A program made the translations under genes and the position numbers. 64,000 nucleotides of DNA, taken from positions 73,185,283-73,249,282 of the forward strand of contig CM035235.1 of the NCBI GenBank assembly GCA_020226215.1. Direction: 5' to 3'. Below are positions 23,822 to 35,393 of this stretch, one piece after another; position 1 is the stretch's first letter; the number at the start of each line of letters is the position of its first letter. The notes under the pieces were generated by a model. It saw nothing but the letters and a program-made list of their open reading frames with translations. It had not been told where the DNA came from and ran no database searches. The DNA comes from Sindora glabra (lineage: Eukaryota > Streptophyta > Magnoliopsida > Fabales > Fabaceae).

Positions 23822-24895
23822 ATGGCAAATTCTTTGTTGCTGTTTGGTTTCTTGTTACTCTCATTTTCAGTTGTCATGGCCGCTGATCCCAGTTCTCTTC
23901 AAGATTTCTGTGTGGCAGACTCCAGTGCTCAAGGTATAAGAACATGTATATTATATATACATATAATCAGAGTAGTGCTTTTAACAATATCTAACATTCA
24001 CTTCCCTCCTTCCCATTTTTTCATATCAGTAGTAACAAAATAAAACTTCAATGATGATATATATTAGACTAAATTGTAACAAGTAGTGTGGAGAATATTT
24101 AAATCAAGTAATATATAATGTTGTTTGAAATCTTTGTCTTTCTCCACATCTCAGACTCAATTCAAAGACCTTGTCTATATGCGTTTAGCAATTCTGTTAC
24201 TACTAATATAAAAAAGGAGAGCGAGGGGGAACGAACATTAGAATTAGTCATATAATTAACTTATGATCCCTACTTTGTCATTATTTTCTTTTTTTTAATG
24301 TTGAGAATAATCAATCATAATTCTTGTACTACTTTTGATTCCCAATAAATGAACGGCAGTGTTAGTGAACGGCTTGGGATGCAAGGACCCAAAACTTGTC
24401 AATGCAAGTGACTTCTTCTTCAGTGGACTTCACATAGCAGGCGACACATCAAATGCAGCTGGCTCCAAAGTAACACCAGTTTTTGCAACTCAGGTGCCAG
24501 GATTAAACACACTTGGCATCTCCATGGCTCGCTTAGACTATGCCCCGGCGGGCATCATTCTTCCTCACTCTCACCCTCGGGCCTCTGAGATCCTAACTGT
24601 ACTTGAAGGAAGCTTAGAAGTTGGATTTGTCACTTCCAACCCCGACAACCGTCTCTTTTCGACGGTGTTGCAGAAGGGCGATGTGTTTGTGTTTCCGGTT
24701 GGATTGGTTCATTTTCAGAGAAATGTTGGTTACGGCAGTGCTGTTGCTATTGCTGCTCTTAGTAGTCAGAATCCGGGAATTATCACTATTGCTAATGCTG
24801 TATTTGGATCTAAACCGGCAATTTCGTCTGATTTTCTGGCTAAGGCTTTCCAGGTGGACAAGAAGTTTGTTGAAGATCTCCAGACCAAGTTCTAG
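23822..24895 (+). CDS. GLP: Germin-like protein (GLP copy C), secreted cupin
   Basis: Exons 23822-23933 and 24360-24895 (GT 23934, AG 24358-24359) encode 215 residues with signal peptide and all four metal ligands. Box 1 is altered to 'GIILPHSHPRASEIL', but His107, His109 and Glu114 are kept. Asn66 is Asp here ('GDTSN'), so the second glycosylation sequon of the other copies is lost. The C-terminal helix has 'KKFVEDLQ' instead of 'KKVVDDLQ'. Together with the changed CCAAT box this is the most divergent of the four copies. Confidence 0.93.
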
Positions 24896-25130
24896 ACAAG
24901 GAAATGAAAAGCTACTGGCCATTGTGATGTACTAATACGTATTTGTCATATATATGCTTGGTTATGAAATCATTTGGTTCAAGCAAGTCGCTATGTGTGG
25001 TTAAAAGCAAAGAGTATGTTAATTTAAAATTGATTCGAAGGCCCTAAAATGTAGAGATGTAATTTAAAATTAGGTTAAATTACAGTAAAAAAAGTAATTT
25101 ATTTATTTGTTGTCTACTTAAATATCACGA
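24896..25130 (+). repeat. GLP-C 3' flank (duplicated unit)
   Basis: Shares 'GTACTAATACGTATTTGTCA', 'GGTTAAAAGCAAAGAGTATG' and 'AGAGATGTAATTTAAAATTAGG' blocks with the GLP-A flank and the orphan flank at 4039. It lacks the 'TTGATTCATGAATCG' segment of copy A. Confidence 0.7.
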
Positions 25131-25132
25131 AG

Positions 25133-26410
25133 TATTTATAAATATAAATGGATAATTCTAGAGGCACTTCCGTACAATTTTTTAATTAATTATTCATACA
25201 AAGATACACTTTTTAAAAAGATTTTAAATTTATTATCAGTGTAAATTAATTTTACACAATAATCTTTTTTAGTGGCTGTGTTTTTCTCAGTTATTGATAA
25301 TATAAAATATTTTATATTAATAATGAATTAAATTTAAACCTTTTAAAGATATTTCTAAACTTTTTGACTTATGAATTATTATTAATGACTTCTAAGCTTT
25401 GAGACAATCTAGAAATTTCAAATTAATTATTATCTTTTTACATGCTCCTTAATTTGATATTTTCTTCATCTCCAAAGCTTCATTTTATCCATAATCTTAT
25501 TTTGACAAGTTTTCCAAAAAATAAAAATAAAAATTGTCTTCTCCAATAACAATGAGGTCAATGATCTTCATACAATCAACTTGATGTTTTCTTTAAGATT
25601 TTTAACAACAATACTTGCACTTCTTTACATCTCTACTAGCATTCTTTTTCATCTTTAACATTTGGACACTAAAACCATCAGGACTCTTGGCATACTCCCA
25701 AGTTCATTTTTCTTCTTCATTCCTGTGATCTCTCCATCCATAACTTGTCTTCATGGATAATCTTCCATATCACCCTTTGATTGCTTGTCTTCTATTCCCT
25801 CATTGGATATAACCACAAGATTTTTATATTTAAAAAGACTCAACAAATCATTAACATCAATAGTTTCTCTTGAAATTTTTTTTCATAAATTGTTATTATT
25901 TTGGGCCTTTCATTTCAACTTTCAAATATTGTTGCTGCTCCATGATCTAGGTTTGAGAAAAGGGGTGGAATTTTCTCTTCTACAAGTATTATCATCTTTT
26001 AGTCTTCCGTAGTTTCTTTGTCTACATCTTGAGAGAGCCAAGGCAAATTATAGTACATCTCTTCTTGAAAATTTTCATTATATGATTATTCTTTAATTTT
26101 TTTTTTACAAGAGATGGGCTTTCTACCTCCTCAACTTCACAAGTAAGTGATAAATGATTCTCCTTCTCTTTTTGAACTTCACAAATTTAGGTGGACTTTT
26201 CAACTTATGATGTGATATCTTCATCCTTCTTTTCAAAATTATGGGTAATCATTTTCTCTTTTTGGACTTCACAATTTCAGATGGATTTCTTAACTTTTAC
26301 TTTCATAGGTGATTTGATATCTTCATCTTTCTTTTCAAAATCATAAGTATTCATTTCCTCTTTTTAGACTTCATAACTCTTAAGTTACTTTTTCAAATAT
26401 TCAACATTCC
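25133..26410 (-). mobile_element. LTR-element relic (LTR plus internal remnant), minus strand
   Basis: 25133-25445 matches the LTR-like piece at 11320-11610. Next to it, read on the minus strand, is a long low-coding internal region (26400 to 25450) with fragments such as 'EDKQSKGDMEDYP' and 'MKKKNELGSMPRVLMVL', all broken by stops. Its last minus-strand bases 'TTAAGGAGCATGT' before the LTR could be the polypurine tract area. The superfamily is not certain. A small AT-rich insert lies at 25229-25330. Confidence 0.5.
26160..26400. repeat. Two and a half tandem units of about 90-100 bp
   Basis: 'TCTCTTTTTGAACTTCACAA' begins at 26166 and recurs at about 26255 and 26357, each followed by 'GATATCTTCATC.TTCTTTTCAAAAT.AT' in the first two. 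The repeat lies within the internal remnant of the LTR element. Confidence 0.75.
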
Positions 26411-26449
26411 CTTTGTTAACATTACCAAAAAAAAAAAAAAAACCTTATT

Positions 26450-26640
26450 ATTCATCCTCCAACTTTGCTGCACGGAAAGACCAGCCTATTTGGACTAAAA
26501 ATCGTCATTGGAAGTTTTAGTGGGAAATTGTGTATCATCTCCTTCAATATGAGCCAAGAACAATTCTGCATCCGATGGAAACTAATATAGGAAAGGAAAA
26601 GGCCATAAAGGATTGAACTATTCCTTTGGTATCTTAAAGG
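26450..26640 (+). mobile_element. LINE fragment (post-RT region)
   Basis: 'CATCCTCCAACTTTGCTGCA' to 'CTTACTATTGG' aligns through its length with 12180-12385 of the LINE between GLP-A and GLP-B, including 'TATCATCTCCTTCAATA' and 'GGAAAAGGCCA'. Non-coding now. Confidence 0.65.
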
Positions 26641-26776
26641 TCAAAATCCCCTTACTATTGGATATAAAATAAATTTTAATTATTATCAATTTATAATGGT
26701 TTCCTTATCTTTTTATTTAAGTTATGTTTTTGTGTTAGAGTGAGATTGAAATTTTTTATCAAACAAATATTTCTAG

Positions 26777-27260
26777 CATTACAAGAAATATACCCTAAAA
26801 CAATGACACGTATGTCATGTTGTTACTTTATTGGCAAAAAATGTGGGGTAAGAAGAATGAAGTATTGTTTTCATGTGCAATTATGTAAAGTAATGATATT
26901 GTTATCACTTAGAGTTAAAAAAAATTGAGTTCTAAAGCAATGACAATAACATCTCTTTAGATCAATTAAATGCTACATGGAAATTGAGGACAATTTTTTT
27001 TAATGTCATTAACCCTAAACTGATAATATTGTCATCAATTTAATATTTATCAATTTTCAAAGAATGAGATGTTGACCAACTACTTTAAAAGGGATGACAT
27101 TGTCATTTCATTAGGTTAAAAAGGTCATTGCCTTAGGGTATAGACAAAAAAGCACTGCAACTAGCATGCTCAAAATCTAAATCAACGACTTCATTTACTC
27201 CAAAGTAACGACATTCAAAATGTCATTGCTTTAAACCCTACATATATCAACCTGTAGCAA
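26777..27260 (+). mobile_element. CACTA-type 5' terminus with subterminal repeats
   Basis: Begins CATTACAAGAAATATACCC, close to the standard CACTACAAGAAA terminus. Over the next 480 bp the words 'AATGACA', 'TGTCATTG' and 'ACCCTA/TAGGGT' recur in both orientations, as in CACTA subterminal regions. It may be the left end of the element whose transposase relic lies at 29590-30480. Confidence 0.6.
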
Positions 27261-29350
27261 CTCCCTTTCCTTATTTTTGCATGATTTTCCTTTGATTGTC
27301 TCCAACAAAATAAAATAGTTTCTCTCACGTTTTATTTAAGTCTCTCAATATTTTCAACTTCCCCTTTCTCTCTCTCAATTCTATCATTCTTTTCAATTTT
27401 TTTCATAATTTAAAGATTTGGTTGCGTTAATAGCAATTTAAGATAATACATTTTTTCATTGCAATTTGTTACTTTTATATAAATTTAATAGTGATTGTGC
27501 TTGTGAATTTGCTATTATCAAATTCTGAAAATCAATTTTAGGCTCTGAATATATAATTAGTATGATTTCAAATATAAAAATGAGTTGCAATTTCTACATT
27601 GTTGTCTTGATGATGTAACTTTCTCTTATTTGTAGTGAAGTAACAATTTTAGGCTTTAAAATTGATTTGATTTGGGATATCTAGTTGATATGATCTAGGA
27701 TATAATTTTCCTTGGTTTCTACTTTTTTTCTGTTTTTCTTTGTTGATCTAAATTTATGAAACAATAATGCTACGGGTCCCAAAACAAGGAATAGAAATTG
27801 TGTTTCAAAACAATGCCATTCATTTAATCAAAAGCAAGTGAAGCCCATCCCAATAATCCAAAGGAGCACAATTCCATTTTTTTCCTATTGGGACACAACT
27901 TTGCATCCTAATTTCAGGGCATATATAATTTTCTTTTATGAAAATAAGTGCTATATTAATATTGTAAATCTTTTGATATATTTGTATTTTATTTGGACAT
28001 AGTATAGGAGTTGTAGAGATGATATAGTGAAATTTGGACTTAGGATAGGATTTTTGGCTTAGAAGTCATTTAAGAATTATTAAAACAGAATTAAAAATTA
28101 AAAATTTAATACTTTGAATAAATAATAAAACATTACATAATGACAGGTTAAAAAGCTAGATTTATGATAGTTAAAGATATGTGTGAGAATTATTATGATT
28201 AATAAGAGAAAAAATATTGAAAAAACATTAACTTGTTAATTATTAAATTCATTATAGTTTCTTAATAATATTAAGAGATTATGTTTATAAATTTTTTTAA
28301 AATATTAATAAAAATGATAAGTTGAAATGTTAAATTTATAATAATTTAAAATATACATAAGAATTGTCATAAATAATAAATAAAAATAAGTAAAACATCT
28401 GGTACTGAAAAAATGTTTTCTTGTTGTTTAGTAAGTTTATTGTGGTTATTTAATTATTAAATAATTATTAAATTGTTAATAATTAATTGCAATTAATATA
28501 AAAATAATAAAAATTATATAAAAGAAAACAATAAAAATATAAATGCAAATAATTAAATTTATTATGGTTAAATATGTTTGAAAAAATGTTAAGATTAATA
28601 GGCTAAATCAAAGTAAAATAATAAATATTTAGAAATTATGTATATAAAATATCTTTTGATATATCTATCATGATTACTAAATAAAACTAAGTAAAATATT
28701 TGATATTAAAAATGTTAAAACTTGTCATCATTATATTTATTATAGTTATTTAATTATTGATAATTATTAACTTGTTATAATTAATTGCAATTAATGTATA
28801 AGAAAATAATAAAAAAATGTAAGCAAAAATAGTTAAATTTATCACAATTAAATCTATATGTAAAAGTTCTCAAAATTAATGAGCTAAATTGAAGTAAATT
28901 AAGAAATGTTTAGAAATTATTAGCTATAAAATTTATTAAAACAAGTAAATAGTAAAAATATTTAAATTTAAATTATTATGGATAATAATATAAGTAATAA
29001 ATTTCATAGTGAACAAGTTAATTTAAAGCAAAGTGCTGAAATGGAGAAATTAGTGATAGTGTATGCTATTTTAAATAAATTTTAAATTTAAAAATATTTA
29101 ATTTAACCAAAAAGAGGGTAATAAATAAATAGTTAAAATTGTTATAACTTTAAATTTATAATAATTTTGAGTTGATTGTACTAACATTGTAATTTTAGAC
29201 CCATCTAAGGGTTAGCTAATCTTTAAAGATTAACTAACTCTTGCATTATTCCACTTTTTTGACAATTTAGGATTGGTACATAAGTTATTGTTGTTAATTT
29301 ATCCGTTTATCATTTCACATTGTAGGAATTTTATGTGTTTTACTAATTCT
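27261..29350. other. AT-rich DNA, one dispersed repeat, no gene seen
   Basis: No coding recognised. 27770-27925 ('GGGTCCCAAAACAAGGAATAG', 'CAAAACAATGCCATTCAT', 'TTCCTATTGGGACACAA') is a dispersed repeat with a second copy at 33424-33590. Most of 28050-29200 is A/T of very low complexity with 'TTAATTGCAATTAATAT'-like duplicated words. Confidence 0.5.
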
Positions 29351-29579
29351 CTAGGTGTAGACTATACTCAAATATAGTTTGCATATTTAAGAGAACTCTG
29401 AGAAAATATTGTCAAAATTTCTATATTTAGGAATGATAATGTGAATAGCAGAGGACATAGTAACTATAAGAAGATTTCAAATGGGACAAAGCCTTACCTT
29501 TTTGTGTTGAAGTAATAAGGCGGATTTAGGATGCATATCAAATATACAATTATAATTGAATCCTATTTAATGTTCAATG

Positions 29580-30490
29580 TTGTTGATCAATGGCAAGATA
29601 TATGTCAATAAAAATTCGATAACTTTGTGGGATTGATTATCTAAGGTATACTAGAATGATGCTATGGCATTTGTCCGGAGCTAGAAACATTACTAATGAG
29701 ATAAGGTTGATGAAATGTCCATGAAAGATATGTGTAAATATGTTCTCTACCAACATTAATACAATGAAGGTACACATAATAGATAAAGAATTTGATCCAT
29801 TTTACACAAACTGAATCTTTCATGGTAAAGATAATCACTTGACTACCAAAATACATAAAGAAATTGTTGGTGATACAGATAAGATGATTAATATCATACA
29901 TGACTTCATTGGTCTTAATGTTATTGATGAAATAGATGGAATTGAGAATCATCTAAGGGGGGAACACAACTTATAAACAATATTTTGATGAGTTATACAT
30001 AAAAAGTTAAAATTAAATTATATCTCAGATATACAACTTTTTCATCGCCATACATTTTAGTCAAATATATGCATTTGAAAGTATTAACTCTAATAAGTCA
30101 TTCGAGATGTATAGTCAACAAAAAATTGATTTGTAACCTACTCTTGAAATGCTATGCATAAGTCACAAAATAATGACATTTCTATATTTGGAACTCATGA
30201 CAATGCTTCTTACGCTCTTTTGGAGGATATCATAGAGTTGAATTATTTAAATAATTATTTTGTAACTTTATTGAAATGTAAGTAATTGATATTGACCCAA
30301 GAAAGAAAGAAAATGTTAAGGATAACAACATAATAAACGTCTTTGTTAGTGTTAAGTGATATAAAGATGGTTCATATATATTACCTTTCAAGTGAAACAA
30401 GTTTTTTATATCAATAATTTTTTGAATGACCCCAACTAGAAAGTTGTTATTCATGTAATGCACTGTGATATATGAAATCTTTTGAATGAT
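29580..30490 (+). mobile_element. CACTA (En/Spm) transposase relic, internally deleted
   Basis: Plus-strand translation gives 'MLWHLSGARNITNEIRLMKCP', then '...VNMFSTNINTMKVHIIDKEFDPFY' with 'IFHGKD' (about 29690-29835), matching the transposase-associated N-terminal domain of plant CACTA elements. At about 30205-30470, 'ELNYLNNYFVTLLKC', a 'FKVKQVFYI'-type block in a shifted frame and 'KVVIHVMHC' match the C-terminal domain (DUF4216). The central transposase is missing near 30000, and stops and frameshifts occur throughout. Confidence 0.7.
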
Positions 30491-30688
30491 GATGATAATA
30501 ATGAAAGCATCCCAATTTTACAAGACATCAACTTTGTAAATTTTACCTTTCTAGTTAATCTAAAAAATTTGGACTTCATTAATTTACTTGATCAAAATAA
30601 TGATCCTCAACCTAGTTAAGCCGTGTTTTTGGAAAAAAATACAAATAAATCCCTTAAAAATAATTTAATGTCACATAATTACTTTAAG

Positions 30689-31813
30689 AATGTGTTTGAT
30701 TCATGGAATATTTTTAACATTTTTGGAAATGTTTTAAGAGAATATTATATTTTCATGTTTAGTTCAAGATTTGAAAATAAAATGTCTGAAAATGTCATAT
30801 TTTCAAAAATATTTTTAACCCAATATTCTCCTAAAATATTCTCATGAGGGGAGATGAATATTCCAAATTCCTATGGGATGGGAATGTTGATATTAAAATA
30901 AAAATATAAAATTATCTTCACATTTCATTCTCTCTCATATTTATTACTTTATTAAATAATTTTTAATTTAAATTAGGAAATAATTATCACTATATTTTTA
31001 AAATTTTTTTATTATTAAAAAATATAATGACATTAATTTTTTAACTATAATTTCTTTTTTGTTATTATTATTCCTAACATTTGAAATATTACTTTAATAT
31101 ATTTATATATATAATTTTTTTAAAGAATAATACAATAGGCTTGAAATTTCTTTAAAAAAAGGGCATATTTATACATAAAAATATAAACTAATAACATTTT
31201 TATATTAGAGAAGAAATTATAATGTAAAAATGGTACCGGTATGAAATATAATTATAAAAATGATTTAGTGGTGAAAATTTAAAATTTTGTAAAAGGAGAA
31301 ATGTCAAGTATCTTTAATACTATAATAATAACTTGAATAAATTACACTCTATTTTTGAAAATAAATCTAATAATAATGTATCATATTTTAATAATTAATA
31401 TATTCTTTATTTATAGTATATTAAATATTAAAATATAATAAAGTATAAAATATTTTTATATATATTTCAATAAATTTTTAGATGTGAAATATTAAGATTT
31501 AATTTATTATGAGTTAAATTTTTTTAATTATTTATGTAGTTTTAAATAAAAATATAATTTATTACATTATATTTTATAATAAAAAAATTAATAAGGAAAA
31601 TTTTGAAATAACTTCAAAATTTCTAAAAATATCAAATATGAACTAAACATAATAATATAACGTATACGAGAATTTGGAAAAATATTTATAAAAAAATTTA
31701 TAATGAATCAAATATATGAATGTTATATTTCTATTAATTAAATTCGTAGAAATCACATTTTTAAAAATATATACTTTTTTTGAGAATATAAGATTCTGCA
31801 AACTAAACATTAC
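30689..31813. mobile_element. Expanded relative of the 342-bp MITE (about 1.1 kb)
   Basis: 30700-30890 aligns with the reverse complement of 8205-8000 ('TTTTAACATTTTTGGAAATG', 'TTCATGTTTAGTTCAAG', 'TTTTTAACCCAATATTC'), and 31660-31813 matches the opposite end ('AATTAAATTCGTAGAAATCACA', in two parts). The middle, about 750 bp of AT-rich DNA, is absent in the short element. Non-coding. 31814-32270 shows nothing I can name. Confidence 0.65.
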
Positions 31814-32274
31814 CCGAATTTTCACACCAATAAATGATCCCTTGAAGTTTTTTAAACAAATGAAAATATTGACAATTTAGTTTAAAAGAAAAAGAAAAAT
31901 GGAAAAAACCGTATAAGGCATTAGTAATTGTTTTTAATGTGAATTTAACGAGATTTTGAATAGAATTCCTATTAAAATAAATTATTAATAATATAGTTGA
32001 TTCCGCAATACGTTTATGATATAAGCATTTTAAGTAGATTATTAATAAAATTTGGCTAAATTGTATTTGAAGAGGTAAAATATGTATTTTTTTTATTTTT
32101 TTATTTTTATATACTAAAAAAAGTTTGAAAAAATTCATAAGTAGATCATCTTTGTCTTCTTTTGTTTCCTTTAAATAAAATTTCAGTATTTTCGCTATTT
32201 TGAAAATTTTAAGGTTATGTTATGCAAAACTATGCTTTAATCGACTTATTTGTATTTTTTTCGGTATTTTTTGT

Positions 32275-32815
32275 CCACACAAACAACAATAGAGTAATTT
32301 AACCAATTTTAATACATACTGTAGGGACGCGGGGTTGGGGGGGGGGGATCCGTGTACGACTTGAAATCTACCTGAATGCAGACACTATCTCCGATCCAAT
32401 TCAAGTCCCAACTCCACTTTTTATTTTTCATTCTTATTTCTTATCCCTTCTCTTCGCCAAAAGAAATGTCTGAACGAATCAAATTAATTAATAAAAGAAG
32501 ATTGATTGAGAAATTCTAATTAATATATCTTCCGAGAGTAAATCGGATTGTTATTTTAGTATAGGAAAAGAGATAAATTTAAGGTGGCTACATTTTTCAC
32601 GGTGTATATATGTCTATTCCTCTCAATTTTGTGTCCATCTTCTTCCTCCGATGAAGTAAGAACCTTCATGTATCCATGAATATTAGAAAATTTCAGATCG
32701 AATATATACCAGTCATACTTGTGAGTTGTTTGGAAGGATAAATTCGTTAGAAAGGAAACGGAATTAAGTGGAAGATTATAATGTCAGCATTCTCTTATTT
32801 ATGAGTTTTAGGTAA
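32275..32815 (+). repeat. Germin-unit conserved distal module, copy D
   Basis: Same ordered blocks as copies A-C: 'CAACAATAGAGTAATTTAACC', 'GAATGCAGACACTATCTCCG', 'TTAATTAATAAAAGAAGATTG', 'TCTCTTATTTATGAG'. A G-run of about a dozen bases (32335-32347) marks its start. Confidence 0.75.
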
Positions 32816-33990
32816 GGATGGAAAGTTAATAAGAAGTAAGCGAAAATAACAAGTTTGAATAATAGTGTGTAAGATAAAAGGGGAAAAATACAATGTACTC
32901 TTTTAAATACTGATTGAGTGATAAAAACAATAAATGAATTTTAAAACTTTATACTTTATCTTCTAAACTTCAATTAAGTGACAAAAAGAGTATATAAATC
33001 TTAAAATCCTATATTTTTTCTCTCGAAATTAAAAAAAATGAAATTCTTAATTTTAAATTAAGCCTTATGGTAACAGTTGCTGATCTTACTTTTTTATTTT
33101 ATGAATAACTCTTAGTTTCATTAAATGAAAAAAAAAAAAACTCAAGTTTGATGATAAATTATCCAAGAAAATCAACCCAAAATTGAGATGTTATGATTCA
33201 AAATTACTTCTAAAATTTGATGTAATATTTTCTCTAAACATATAATTTATTCTAAATATATAAATTTGCTTAACTTTTTAAAAATATATGAAATCAATAA
33301 AATTTTAGAACTTAAATTCATTGTACTTCCACCAAATCAAAATTTTCATTTATACACTAACTTTTCAAATAGTAATTTGCTAAAACAATATATACAAAAA
33401 CTTTTATAATATTTCTAAACAGCAGTGTTATAGGTACCGAAAGAAAGAAGCGGAATTGTGCTCCGAAACAATGCTGTTCATTGGATAAAAAACAAGTGGA
33501 GCCCATTTCAATTATTCAAAGGTGCCCACTTCTTTTTTCCTATTGGGACACAAGTTCATCTCCTTTATTTCGGGACATTGCATCATTTTCCATTTCTAAT
33601 GCTCAAATAGTTTGATTTTCAAATATATAGATTAGAAAAAAGTTTATCATGTTTTTACAAATATGAATTTTAGAGAACTTACAAAAAGAAACATTTATTA
33701 AATACAAGTGAATTGAATTTTAGCATTATATATTCTTCGATTTTTAACTATTGTCACAACAAATTTATAATTTTTGGATAATTACCTTATATATTGTCAA
33801 AATAATTAGGTTAATAAAAGTATTTTTATATTTTTTATAAGTTTGAAAGGTAAAATATAAGATTTTAAAGTTTATATACCATTTTTACTTATTTAAAGTT
33901 TAAAAAGGATAAAATATAAGATTTTAAAGTTTATGTATAATTTTTATCACTTGGTCAGAGGGATTAAATGGTATTTTCCCCAAGATAACA
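32816..33990. other. AT-rich spacer with one dispersed repeat
   Basis: The conserved GLP module is spread apart here by about 1.1 kb that the other copies lack. 33424-33590 is the second copy of the repeat at 27770-27925. No coding seen. Confidence 0.5.
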
Positions 33991-33997
33991 TAATTAG

Positions 33998-34196
33998 AGC
34001 TAATATATTATAAGAAGATTCCTTGTATACTTGCAATTATTGGGCGTAGGCAAGTCAGCCAATGGTGCTGGCCGGCTCCGGCTATGTTCTTACCAAGGGC
34101 CAATTGTCTGCAAGAGAAAAACACGTTATTTATTCTTACGATTTCAAAATGAGACCATTTCAGTGTTTAATTGGGGCGGCATATTTCATATAAATA
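33998..34196 (+). promoter_or_regulatory. GLP-D proximal promoter: CCAAT/GGCCGGC block and TATA box
   Basis: 'GCTAATATATTATAAGAAG', 'CAGCCAATGGTGCTGGCCGG' (34057-34076) and TATA box TATAAATA at 34189-34196, 96 bp before the ATG. Confidence 0.75.
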
Positions 34197-34291
34197 GGGG
34201 TGATGCCATGCAATTTTATTCACCATTTGTATCACACACAACTTGCAGGAGTAGAAATCTTTTTTGCTTTGTAATAATATTTTTTGTGAAA

Positions 34292-35393
34292 ATGGCAAGT
34301 TCTTTGTTGATGCTTGGTTTCTTGGTACTCTCATTTTCAGTTGCATTGGCAGCTGATCCCAGTTCTCTGCAGGATTTCTGTGTGGCAGATTCCAATGCTC
34401 AAGGTATAAGCACATGTGTATTATATATAATTAGAATCAGAATAATGCTACTAACAATCTCTAACACCACTCCCCTCGTCCCCCCCCTCCCCCCATTTTA
34501 TATCAGCAGTCTCAATGATAACATATGTAAAACTACGTTGTAATAGATCTAAAATTAAATATTCACTTGTTGAATGAATCAAACACCGATAAATTATTAT
34601 TAAAATTACTATTGTTATTAAGTTTTATATTTTTTTCATTCAACAAGTTACTATTGAGTTTTAGATTCGTGAAACTCAGTTTAACGTATGTTACTGATAT
34701 GAAAAAGAGAGCGCGAGGGAGCAAGCATTAGTAACATTACCCGTATAATTAACTCATGATCACTACTTTGTCATTATTCATTTATTTATTTTTGTGAATG
34801 TTGAGAATGAATCATAATTGTGATACTATTTTGGTTCCACCAACAAAAAAATGGCAGTGTTAGCGAACGGCTTAGGATGCAAGGACCCTAAATTTGTCAA
34901 TGCAAGTGACTTCTTTTTCAGTGGACTTCACATAGCAGGCAATGCATCAAATGCGGCTGGCTCCAAAGTAACACCAGTTTTTGCAACTCAGGTGCCAGGA
35001 TTAAACACACTTGGCATCTCCATGGCTCGCATAGACTTCGCCCCGTCAGGTCTCAACCCTCCTCACACTCACCCTCGGGCTTCTGAGATCCTAACCGTAC
35101 TTGAAGGAAGCCTGGAAGTTGGATTCGTCACTTCCAACCCAGACAACCGTCTCATTTCGACGGTGCTGCAAAAGGGTGATGTGTTTGTGTTTCCGGTTGG
35201 ATTGGTTCATTTTCAGAGAAATGTTGGTTATGGCAGTGCTGTTGCTCTTGCTGCTCTTAGCAGTCAGAATCCGGGAGTTATCACTATTTCTAATGCTGTA
35301 TTTGGATCTAAACCAGCAATTTCATCTGATTTTCTCGCCAAGGCTTTCCAGGTGGACAAGAAAGTTGTTGATGATCTGCAGACCAAGTTCTAG
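34292..35393 (+). CDS. GLP: Germin-like protein (GLP copy D), secreted cupin
   Basis: Exons 34292-34403 and 34858-35393 (GT 34404, AG 34856-34857) give 215 residues. The signal peptide has two changes from the others (MASSLLMLGF..., Val to Ala at -4). Metal ligands His107, His109, Glu114 and His155, Cys30 and Cys45, and sequons at Asn52 and Asn66 (now NAS) are intact. Distinct substitutions include Leu50 to Phe, Tyr98 to Phe and Ala101 to Ser. It is the last copy to the right; the 3' flank diverges from the other copies about 40 bases after the stop, so the duplication border probably lies there. Confidence 0.93.

Noticed and set aside
24614..24922. Antisense frame over GLP-C exon 2
   Set aside because: Complement of conserved coding sequence; no family resemblance.
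30623..30847. Short frames in the MITEs at 30623-30847 and 7902-8205
   Set aside because: They are translations of the fold-back GGAATGT/ACATTCC repeats and appear on both strands.
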